This document shows positions 1 through 8,059 of a stretch of 10,112 nt of DNA, piece after piece. The notes beneath the pieces were generated by a model that made no database searches, was not told where the DNA came from, and saw only the letters and a program-made list of their open reading frames with translations. Source of the DNA: Chloroflexota bacterium (GTDB taxonomy: Bacteria; Chloroflexota; Limnocylindria; QHBO01); contig JAPSGM010000046.1 of NCBI GenBank assembly GCA_031177555.1, positions 1 through 10,112 on the forward strand, in the 5' to 3' direction. Both the position numbers and the translations under genes were made by a program. Position 1 is the first letter of the stretch; each line of letters starts with the position of its first letter.

Positions 1-32
1 GCCACCTGCATCCCGCCGCGTTCCTCGCTCAC
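1..32 (-). CDS. Start of the next downstream gene (partial, product unknown)
   Basis: A reading frame opens with GTG at 32-30, sharing a GTGA overlap with the stop of the TPR-like gene, and runs open to the left edge (M-S-E-E-R-G-G-M-Q-V). An AAGGAGG Shine-Dalgarno sequence sits 7 nt upstream, inside the last codons of the TPR-like gene, so the start looks translationally coupled. A second in-frame start (ATG at 11-9) is possible. Only about ten residues are visible, so the product cannot be identified. In many high-GC bacteria metK lies near priA, and an N-terminus containing M-Q-V-A would not contradict that, but this is only a guess. Confidence 0.5.
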   Translation of the reverse strand, partial: MSEERGGMQV

Positions 33-637
33 CCTCCGACCTCCTTCTCCTCGCCTCGCAGCTCGCGGGCACCGGCCACCTCCTCGGCGGGCGCGCCGCA
101 CCGCTCGAGCAGGTCCAGGGCGATCTGCGCCAGGCGGCGTGCGGTGGTCACGTCCGAGAGCTGCATCGCCGCGCGGCCCATGCCCAGGGCGGCGAGCCCC
201 TCCTCGCGCTCGGCGCCGAGGTCGCGTGACTCGCTGATCGCCTCCGCAAAGTAGCGACGGGCACTGGCCGGATCGCCGGCGGCGATCCGGACGTCGCCGA
301 TGTGCCGGGCCGCGCGGGCGGCGGCCAGCTCCATCCCGGCCCGCTCGAAATGCCACAGGGCGCGGTGGCCCCACACGTCGGCCGGCCACCAGTCCCCGGC
401 CGATGCGGCACGCTCCATGGCGGTGGTGGCCGCCGCACCGGCGCGACGGTGATCGGCCTCACCCGCCGCGGCCAGGTAGGTCTGCGCCAGCTCCCCGCGG
501 CGCAGGGCCAGCGGCAGCGGGCCGAGCCCACGACGCGCGGCGCCTGACTCGGCGCCGGGGATGACGGCGCGGACGCGCGCCGCGAGACGCTGCAGGACGC
601 CGGGTTGCGGCTCGCCCCACCGTGTCGGCGATGCCAT
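29..637 (-). CDS. TPR-like helical repeat protein downstream of metK
   Basis: The predicted protein has 202 aa and no recognised enzymatic motif. Residues about 45-75 and 95-185 are Ala/Leu/Arg-rich amphipathic helices spaced like tetratricopeptide repeats, for example the helix pairs around 103-138 (ARHIGDVRIAAGDPASARRY) and 145-180. That suggests a protein-protein interaction scaffold. There is no signal peptide or membrane segment. The ATG at 637-635 was chosen because it lies 17 nt after the metK stop and has a GAGGG purine stretch about 10 nt upstream; a longer 232-aa reading would run back into metK. Close spacing implies co-transcription with metK, and its own stop overlaps the next start. 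The helical-repeat assignment is moderate, the coding call is good, and the function is unknown. Confidence 0.75.
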   Translation of the reverse strand: MASPTRWGEPQPGVLQRLAARVRAVIPGAESGAARRGLGPLPLALRRGELAQTYLAAAGEADHRRAGAAATTAMERAASAGDWWPADVWGHRALWHFERAGMELAAARAARHIGDVRIAAGDPASARRYFAEAISESRDLGAEREEGLAALGMGRAAMQLSDVTTARRLAQIALDLLERCGAPAEEVAGARELRGEEKEVGG

Positions 638-654
638 CGGGTCCCCGCCCTCGC

Positions 655-1869
655 CTAGGCCGGAAGCCTGGCGCCGCGAAGGCCTGCGGAGTCGCGCAGG
701 GCTTCGACGCGGTTGACCCGCTCCCACGGCAGGTCCAGGTCGCTGCGACCGAAGTGGCCGTACGAGGCGGTGGGGCGATAGCGCACGCCTCGCAGGCCGA
801 GCGTCTCGATGATCGAGCCGGGGCGCAGGTCGAAGTGCTCCGAGATCACCGCGGCGATGCGCTCGTCGGCGACGGCCCCGGTGCCGAAGGTCTCGACGTT
901 GACCGCCAGCGGGTGCGCCACGCCGATGGCGTAGGCCAGCTGCAGCTCGAAGCGCCGCGCCAGCCCGGCGGCGACCACGTTCTTGGCCACGTAGCGGGCC
1001 ATGTAGGCGCCCGATCGGTCCACCTTGGTCGGGTCCTTGCCGGAGAAGCTGCCGCCGCCGTGGCGCGCCATGCCGCCGTAGGTGTCGACGATGATCTTGC
1101 GGCCGGAGAGGCCGGAATCGCCCATCGGTCCGCCGATGACGAACCGCCCGGTCGGGTTGACGAGGTAGCGGGTCCGATCGTCGAGCAGCTCGGCCGGCAC
1201 GGCCGCCCGGACCACCTCCTCGACCACGGCCTCCTCCAGGTCGCTCGACGCGACCTCCGGGTCGTGCTGGGTGCTGACCACCACGGTCCCCACCCGGACC
1301 GGCCGGCCGGAACCGTCGTACTCCACGGTCACCTGGCTCTTGCCGTCGGGCCGCAGGAAGGGCAGGCGGCCGCTCTTCCGCACCTCGGCCAGCCGGCGGG
1401 CGACCTGGTGCGCCAGCTGGATGGGCATCGGCATCAGCTCGGGCGTCTCGTCGGACGCGTAGCCGAACATCATTCCCTGGTCACCGGCCCCCAGCTCGTC
1501 CGGGTCCTCGCCTCGCCTGGACTCGAGGGCATGGTCGACGCCGAGCGCGATGTCCGGCGACTGCTCCTTGATGGCGGTGATGGTGCCGCACGTCTCCCAG
1601 TCGAAGCCGAGTCGGCTGTCGGTGTAGCCGATGTCGCGCACGGTGTGGCGGACCACCGCCTGCACGTCGCACCACGCCTCGGTCGTGAGCTCCCCCAGCA
1701 CCAGGACCAGGCCGGTGGTGGCGGCCACCTCGATCGCCACGCGCGAGCCGGGGTCACGAGCCAGCACGTCGTCCAGGACGGCATCGGCGACCGCGTCGCA
1801 CAGCTTGTCGGGGTGGCCCTCGGTGACGGACTCGGAGGTGAACGGAACGCGCATGTCGGCGTCTGACAT
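655..1869 (-). CDS. metK: S-adenosylmethionine synthetase (methionine adenosyltransferase)
   Basis: MetK makes S-adenosylmethionine from methionine and ATP, releasing phosphate and pyrophosphate, in the cytoplasm. The 404-aa protein has the family layout of three related domains. Visible motifs are FTSESVTEGHPDK at the N-terminus (ATP and metal binding), the first signature GAGDQGMMFGYA near residue 130, FVIGGPMGDSGLSGRKIIVDTYGG, and the second signature GGGSFSGKDPTKVDRS. The usual fourth residue of that last signature is Ala or Thr; Ser here is a mild deviation. The start at 1869 (MSDADMRVPF) was preferred over an upstream ATG at 1908, because the extra 13 residues lack family similarity and a -10-like box lies just before 1869; ATG 1854 is another option. 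ahcY upstream and the downstream TPR-like gene place it in a methyl-cycle cluster. Confidence 0.97.
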   Translation of the reverse strand: MSDADMRVPFTSESVTEGHPDKLCDAVADAVLDDVLARDPGSRVAIEVAATTGLVLVLGELTTEAWCDVQAVVRHTVRDIGYTDSRLGFDWETCGTITAIKEQSPDIALGVDHALESRRGEDPDELGAGDQGMMFGYASDETPELMPMPIQLAHQVARRLAEVRKSGRLPFLRPDGKSQVTVEYDGSGRPVRVGTVVVSTQHDPEVASSDLEEAVVEEVVRAAVPAELLDDRTRYLVNPTGRFVIGGPMGDSGLSGRKIIVDTYGGMARHGGGSFSGKDPTKVDRSGAYMARYVAKNVVAAGLARRFELQLAYAIGVAHPLAVNVETFGTGAVADERIAAVISEHFDLRPGSIIETLGLRGVRYRPTASYGHFGRSDLDLPWERVNRVEALRDSAGLRGARLPA

Positions 1870-1882
1870 CGGCCCGAGTGTA
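1870..1882 (-). promoter_or_regulatory. Putative metK promoter, leaderless
   Basis: TACACT (1882-1877) fits a TANNNT -10 box and ends 7 nt before the metK ATG at 1869, so transcription would start at or within a base or two of the start codon. No Shine-Dalgarno sequence lies before that ATG, which fits a leaderless mRNA. The -35 is weak: a GTGACC at 1908-1903 lies 20 bp upstream, inside a hairpin arm. This is inferred from sequence only. Confidence 0.45.
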
Positions 1883-1903
1883 GCGCGGGGGCCGATGCGC
1901 CGG

Positions 1904-1927
1904 GTCACCGGGGCCGGGCCCGGTGAC
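1904..1927 (-). terminator. Perfect 9-bp hairpin between ahcY and metK
   Basis: GTCACCGGG (1904-1912) and CCCGGTGAC (1919-1927) are exact inverted complements around a 6-nt loop. On the minus strand the hairpin begins 46 nt after the ahcY stop and ends about 35 nt before the metK start. It lacks a following U tract, so it is not a classic intrinsic terminator. It could slow or end readthrough from ahcY, protect the mRNA 3' end, or act as an operator overlapping the metK -35 region. Confidence 0.4.
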
Positions 1928-1973
1928 GGCTATGCTGCGCCGGTCGTGAGGCGAGCCGGCGGGCCGGGCGGAG

Positions 1974-3233
1974 CTAGGTGCCGGACTCGTACGACTCGCT
2001 GTAGGCCTTCTGCTCGGGCGTCATCGGCTCGATGTGCACGCCCATGCTCTCCAGCTTCAGGCGGGCGACCTCGCGGTCGATCCCTTCGGGGATGCCGTAG
2101 ACCCGCGGTTCCAGCTCGTCGAGGTGCTCGCGCAGCCACTCGAGGCCAAGCGCCTGGTTGGCGAAGCTCATGTCCATGACCATGGCCGGGTGGCCCTCGG
2201 CCGCGCCCAGGTTGACCAGGCGCCCATCGGCCAGGACGTAGATGCGCCGTCCGTCGGGCATCAGGTACTCGCGGGTGAAGGGCCGCACCTCGCGTGAGGA
2301 CTGCGCCTGCTCCTCCAGCGCGCCGAGCTCGAACTCGTCGTTGAAGTGCCCGGCGTTGGCCAGGATCGCCCCGTCGCGCATCTCCGGGAAGTGGTGGCGC
2401 CCCCACACGTTGAGGTTGCCGGTGCCGCTGATGAAGACGTCGCCGAGCCGCGCCGCCTCGGCGGCGGTCATGACCCGGAAGCCGTCCATGGCCGCCTCCA
2501 GGGCCCGGATCGGATCGACCTCGACCACCACCACACTGGCGCCCATGCCGTGCGCCCGGGTGGCGATGCCGCGGCCCACCCAGCCGTACCCGCCCACGAC
2601 GACGGTGCTGCCCGCGAACAGGATGTTCGTCGCGCGCAGGATGCCGTCGATGGCGCTCTGCCCGGTGCCGTAGCGGTTGTCGAACAGGTGCTTGGTCAGC
2701 GCCTCGTTGACGGCCACGATCGGGTAGGCCAGCTTCCCGGCCTTGGCCATGGCGCGCAGGCGGATGACGCCGGTGGTCGTCTCCTCGGTGCCGCCCACGA
2801 CCTCGTCCAGCAGCTCCTGTCGCCTCGTGTGCAGCTCGTTCACCAGGTCGGCGCCGTCGTCCATGGTGACCTGCGGCCGGTGGTCGAGCGCCGCGGCGAT
2901 GTGCGCGTAGTAGGAGTCGCGGTCCTCGCCCTTGATGGCGTAGGTCGGGATGTCGAAGTGGGTCACCAGCGAGGCGGCCACGTCGTCCTGGGTCGACAGT
3001 GGGTTGGAGGAGCACAGCACCGCATCGGCCCCACCCGCGGCCAGCGTCCGCATCAGGTTGGCGGTCTCGGCGGTGACGTGCAGGCAGGCGCTGATGCGCC
3101 AGCCCTCCAGCGGCCGCTCGCGCTCGAAGCGCTGCCGGATGTCGGCCAGCACCGGCATCTGGCGGTCCGACCACTCGATCCTGAGCCGGCCGGCATCGGC
3201 CAGGCCCGGGTCGGCCACGTCGGCCGGTCTCAT
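1974..3233 (-). CDS. ahcY: S-adenosylhomocysteine hydrolase (adenosylhomocysteinase), short thermophile/archaeal type
   Basis: The enzyme reversibly splits S-adenosylhomocysteine into adenosine and homocysteine with bound NAD, removing the product inhibitor of methyltransferases. In the 419-aa protein, the substrate-domain motifs are SACLHVTAETANL (48-60), SSNPLSTQDDVAA (75-87), TMDDGADLV (123-131), EETTTGV (150-156) and NEALTKHLFDNRYGTGQS (176-193, with the expected catalytic Lys181 and Asp185). The NAD loop is GGYGWVGRG (214-222), followed by NAGHFNDE (293-300) and EGHP (346-349). The roughly 40-residue insert of the longer bacterial/eukaryotic enzymes and their C-terminal Lys/Tyr tail are absent, as in Thermotoga and archaea. 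The ATG at 3233 forms an ATGA overlap with the GNAT stop and fits the family N-terminus; ATG 3293 would add 20 unlikely residues. Some relatives prefer S-inosylhomocysteine, so substrate choice is open. Confidence 0.96.
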   Translation of the reverse strand: MRPADVADPGLADAGRLRIEWSDRQMPVLADIRQRFERERPLEGWRISACLHVTAETANLMRTLAAGGADAVLCSSNPLSTQDDVAASLVTHFDIPTYAIKGEDRDSYYAHIAAALDHRPQVTMDDGADLVNELHTRRQELLDEVVGGTEETTTGVIRLRAMAKAGKLAYPIVAVNEALTKHLFDNRYGTGQSAIDGILRATNILFAGSTVVVGGYGWVGRGIATRAHGMGASVVVVEVDPIRALEAAMDGFRVMTAAEAARLGDVFISGTGNLNVWGRHHFPEMRDGAILANAGHFNDEFELGALEEQAQSSREVRPFTREYLMPDGRRIYVLADGRLVNLGAAEGHPAMVMDMSFANQALGLEWLREHLDELEPRVYGIPEGIDREVARLKLESMGVHIEPMTPEQKAYSESYESGT

Positions 3234-4090
3234 TTCGGTACGCGTTGCCACGGCAGTCGAATCGCCTCTCGTATCGGTCTCATCAGGCCCCATCCGCCCG
3301 AACGGCGGTGCCCCAGCCGCTCGGTGAGCAGGTCCGTATCACGGTAGCCGAGGCGACGATAGGCCGCCACCGCCGGCTCATTGTCGGCGTGGACGTTGAG
3401 GGCCACGTCCCGCACCCGCTGCAGCAGCTCGCCGGTGACGGCGCTGGTCACCATCTTGGCGAAGTCGTGCCCGCGGTAGTCGACGTGGGTCATGACGTTG
3501 CCGACCACCGCGATCCCCTCGCGCTGGCTGATCACGTGCGTCCCCGCGGCGCTCACCAGGCGTCCGCGCACCCGCATGCCGTAGTACACGCCGTCCTCCA
3601 CTCCCGATGCCGGGAACCCGCCGCGGTACCCGAGCTGGTACAGCCGGTTCAGGTCCTCGATGTCGTCGGCGGTGAGCCGTTCCGCCGGCCCGGCGAAGGG
3701 ATGGAAGGTCGGCTCGTCGACGGCCATGCGCAGCAGGTACTGCGGCGGGTCCAGCTCGTACAGGTCGTCCACCGCCGCGTCGATCGCCTCGGTCCCCATG
3801 AAGTAGGCGTCCCGCGGCCGGATCACGCCGTCCAGGATCTCGCGGCAGCCGGCCGGGTCGCCCATCAGGAACAGCGGCTGCGGGACAAGCCCCTCCTGGT
3901 GCATCACCAGCGCGATCGGCCGGCCGAGATCGTCGTAGGCCACCCCCCAGCTGCACCGATGCCGGTTCGGGCCGTCCAGGTCGCCCAGCGTGTAGGCGGC
4001 GTAGATGCGGTCGGTGCGCAGGTAGGCGGCGATCTCGTCGCGGTCCGAGACGGCGCGGGCGTAGACGTCGACCTTCGGCAGGACCGCCAT
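3230..4090 (-). CDS. GNAT-family N-acetyltransferase, substrate unknown
   Basis: The 286-aa cytoplasmic protein appears to have two halves. Residues about 1-125 look like a divergent or degenerate GNAT-type lobe. Residues about 130-260 form a recognisable Gcn5-related domain: beta-4 and motif A at VVGNVMTHVDYRGHDFAKMV (195-214), then motif B at LNVHADNEPAVAAYRRLGYR (231-250), whose N-x-P-A-x-x-x-Y-x-x-x-G-[FY] pattern is typical. Motif A normally reads R/Q-x-x-G-x-G/A; here the stretch is RGHDFA, with Asp where a pyrophosphate-binding Gly is expected, so acetyl-CoA binding may be altered. The start at 4090 lies 10 nt after the apt stop, and the stop overlaps the ahcY start (ATGA). This suggests co-expression with adenine and methyl-cycle enzymes. 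The family call is firm; the substrate cannot be inferred. Confidence 0.9.
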   Translation of the reverse strand: MAVLPKVDVYARAVSDRDEIAAYLRTDRIYAAYTLGDLDGPNRHRCSWGVAYDDLGRPIALVMHQEGLVPQPLFLMGDPAGCREILDGVIRPRDAYFMGTEAIDAAVDDLYELDPPQYLLRMAVDEPTFHPFAGPAERLTADDIEDLNRLYQLGYRGGFPASGVEDGVYYGMRVRGRLVSAAGTHVISQREGIAVVGNVMTHVDYRGHDFAKMVTSAVTGELLQRVRDVALNVHADNEPAVAAYRRLGYRDTDLLTERLGHRRSGGWGLMRPIREAIRLPWQRVPK

Positions 4091-4100
4091 CGAACCGCAC

Positions 4101-4631
4101 TCAGTAGGTGAGCAGGGTGTGGATCGTGAACTCGGCCAGCTTGTCGCGGCCGTGGAGCGCACCCAGCTCGACCATGAACGACAGGCCGGCGATCTCGCCG
4201 CCCAGCTGCCGGACCAGCTCGATGGTGCCGAGCACCGTCCCGCCGGTGGCCAGCAGGTCGTCGACGATCAGCACCCGCTGCCCGTCGCTGATGGCGTCGC
4301 GGTGGATCTCCAGCGTGGCGGTGCCGTACTCCAGGTCGTACTCCACCTCGATCGTCTCGGCCGGCAGCTTCCCGAGCTTGCGCACCGGGACGAACCCCGC
4401 GTGCAGGCGGTAGGCGAGCGGCGCCGCGAAGATGAACCCGCGCGACTCCATGCCCACCACCACGTCGATCTTCTCGTCATTGACCGCATCGGCCATGCGG
4501 TCAATGACCGCGGCGAACGCATCGGCATCCTTCAGAAGCGTGGTGATGTCGTAGAACAGGATCCCCGGCTTCGGGAAGTCGGGAACCTCGCGGATCCTGG
4601 CGCGCAGGTCGTCGGTGGAGGTGACGGTCAC
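4101..4631 (-). CDS. apt: Adenine phosphoribosyltransferase
   Basis: Apt joins adenine to 5-phosphoribosyl-1-pyrophosphate, giving AMP and pyrophosphate, so adenine released in metabolism (for example from methylthioadenosine) is salvaged. The 176-aa length is typical. Motifs are FPKPGILFYDIT (19-30), the ESRGF stretch (62-66), the flexible-loop region RKLGKLP (84-90), YDLEYG (98-103) and the PRPP-binding loop VLIVDDLLATGGT (120-132). The start is GTG at 4631-4629, supported by a GGAG Shine-Dalgarno site 6 nt upstream and a promoter candidate further up. It is the first gene of an apparent apt-GNAT-ahcY operon. No defect is seen. Confidence 0.96.
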   Translation of the reverse strand: MTVTSTDDLRARIREVPDFPKPGILFYDITTLLKDADAFAAVIDRMADAVNDEKIDVVVGMESRGFIFAAPLAYRLHAGFVPVRKLGKLPAETIEVEYDLEYGTATLEIHRDAISDGQRVLIVDDLLATGGTVLGTIELVRQLGGEIAGLSFMVELGALHGRDKLAEFTIHTLLTY

Positions 4632-4637
4632 CGGGCA

Positions 4638-4641
4638 CTCC
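4638..4641 (-). promoter_or_regulatory. Ribosome binding site deciding the apt GTG start
   Basis: GGAG with a 6-nt spacer precedes the GTG at 4631, supporting a non-ATG start for apt. Confidence 0.6.
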
Positions 4642-4666
4642 GTGCTGGCTGCTTGGGCGAGGGATG

Positions 4667-4696
4667 AGTCTAGACCGATGCCGCCGCGCGCGGCAA
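4667..4696 (-). promoter_or_regulatory. Putative promoter of the apt-GNAT-ahcY operon
   Basis: On the minus strand a -35-like TTGCCG (4696-4691) and a -10-like TAGACT (4672-4667) are separated by 18 bp, a near-normal sigma-70 layout. Transcription would start near 4660, giving a leader of about 30 nt with the GGAG ribosome site. No other good candidate was seen in the 4632-5025 gap. Confidence 0.5.
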
Positions 4697-4748
4697 TGGC
4701 GCCAGCAGCCGCGCAACCAAGCGGCCAAACCTATTCGCAGTCGACCCC

Positions 4749-4761
4749 TGGCACTGTGCCA
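4749..4761. promoter_or_regulatory. 13-bp perfect palindrome upstream of apt promoter
   Basis: TGGCACTGTGCCA reads as an exact inverted repeat around one central base. It lies about 50 bp upstream of the putative apt -35 box, where an activator or repressor dimer could bind. No specific regulator is suggested by the sequence. A palindrome of this size in GC-rich DNA can also arise by chance. Confidence 0.3.
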
Positions 4762-4947
4762 ATTCCTCTCCAGGTGAACGGGCGCGCCGTCGTCCGCCAC
4801 TCCCACGCATGCGCCCCGTCATCTTGGGGAGCGGTCCCCGCCTCCGGGCCCATCACGGCCTGCGTCTCGTCCCGGTGCGGCAACGCTGCCTCGCTGGGCG
4901 GCCATGCAATTGGCAAGATCCTCTGCCCTGAGTCATAGGTTGCGGCA

Positions 4948-4966
4948 GCAACGCGTCCGGCGTTGC
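4948..4966 (-). terminator. Hairpin downstream of acnA
   Basis: GCAACGC (4948-4954) pairs exactly with GCGTTGC (4960-4966) across a 5-nt loop, 59-77 nt beyond the acnA stop. No U tract follows it in the direction of transcription; the T6 run at 4992-4987 precedes it. It is a candidate transcript end or 3' stabiliser rather than a canonical terminator. Confidence 0.3.
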
Positions 4967-5025
4967 CGTCGCCTCGCCACCTCACGAAAAAATCTGGCAA
5001 GAATGCGCGGCGCCGGCCCCGATGC

Positions 5026-7896
<2,871 letters not shown>

Positions 7897-7903
7897 GGAA
7901 GCG

Positions 7904-7911
7904 CCTCCTTC
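7904..7911 (-). promoter_or_regulatory. Strong ribosome binding site fixing the acnA GTG start
   Basis: GAAGGAGG lies 7 nt before the GTG at 7896, an almost complete anti-16S match. It follows directly after a perfect hairpin (7916-7936), so access to it could depend on leader folding. Confidence 0.75.
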
Positions 7912-7915
7912 GTGA

Positions 7916-7973
7916 TGCCGCGAGGCCTGCGCGGCACTGCGTCGAGTTCGGCGCCGGACGGGTGCGCCCGTCC
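7916..7973 (-). promoter_or_regulatory. Structured acnA leader: two perfect hairpins
   Basis: Between the presumed start of transcription and the ribosome site lie two exact 7-bp stems. The first pairs 7956-7962 with 7967-7973 across a 4-nt loop. The second pairs 7916-7922 with 7930-7936 across a 7-nt loop that begins CAG on the minus strand. A CAGTGC sequence (7939-7934) abuts the second stem. The function is unknown; translational control is possible because the second stem ends 4 nt before the Shine-Dalgarno sequence. Confidence 0.4.
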
Positions 7974-7992
7974 CGGGTCGAGTGTCGGGCTC

Positions 7993-7998
7993 AGTATA
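7993..7998 (-). promoter_or_regulatory. Putative acnA promoter -10 box
   Basis: TATACT on the minus strand is one base from the TATAAT consensus, and transcription would begin near 7986, leaving a leader of about 90 nt. No good -35 is seen at 16-19 bp. The expected position overlaps a 19-bp tandem repeat, which suggests activator-dependent or factor-controlled expression. Confidence 0.5.
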
Positions 7999-8016
7999 TC
8001 CCCAGCTCCACCGGGC

Positions 8017-8055
8017 GGCTCGTCAGCGGGCGCCCGGCTCGTCAGCGGCCGCCCG
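8017..8055. repeat. 19-bp tandem direct repeat at the acnA -35 region
   Basis: Positions 8017-8036 and 8036-8055 match over 20 bases with one difference (G at 8030, C at 8049), a period of 19 bp. Each unit contains CTCGTCAGCGG, and the junction contains the palindrome CGGGCGCCCG (8027-8036). The proximal copy covers the place where the -35 of the TATACT promoter should be, so the repeats may be paired regulator sites on roughly the same DNA face (about two helical turns). Confidence 0.6.
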
Positions 8056-8059
8056 CGCA

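Larger units (their letters stand above)
4632..5025. other. Intergenic stretch between acnA and apt
   Basis: These 394 bases hold no gene I can support. The open frames on both strands have no ribosome site, no family resemblance and codon use unlike the neighbours (AGA, AGG, TTG and CCA are frequent). Contents that can be pointed to are the apt promoter and ribosome site at the left, the palindrome at 4749-4761, a perfect 7-bp hairpin at 4948-4966 with a 5-nt loop, and a run of six T on the minus strand (4992-4987). The acnA transcript must end here if apt has its own promoter, but no hairpin directly precedes the T run. Confidence 0.55.

Noticed and set aside
622..1866. A 414-codon open frame on the plus strand opposite metK
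   Set aside because: Shadow of metK: composition-driven openness, no motif and no plausible ribosome site. The same reasoning applies to the plus-strand frames over ahcY (2346-3347), the GNAT gene (3245-4111) and apt (4119-4667).
1870..1973. A SAM or SAH riboswitch before metK
   Set aside because: The gap is short, the likely transcript is leaderless, and I could not see the conserved core of SAM or SAH riboswitches. The ahcY start overlaps the upstream gene, so no leader exists there either.
1930..3174. A 414-codon minus-strand frame overlapping ahcY
   Set aside because: Out-of-frame reading of ahcY; Arg/Gly/Pro-rich product without motifs.
4740..4775. A sigma-54 promoter starting at TGGCAC
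   Set aside because: Neither strand has the required TTGC-type -12 element five bases after TGGCAC.
4731..5000. An 89-codon minus-strand frame with TTG start in the acnA-apt gap
   Set aside because: No ribosome site, no recognisable family, and codons (AGA, AGG, CCA, TTG, ATT) unlike neighbouring genes. Considered non-coding, though a horizontally acquired remnant cannot be excluded.
7916..7939. A true iron-responsive element in the acnA leader
   Set aside because: CAGTGC is present but is not closed by a five-base-pair stem with a bulged C. The neighbouring hairpin has a 7-nt CAGGCCT loop instead.
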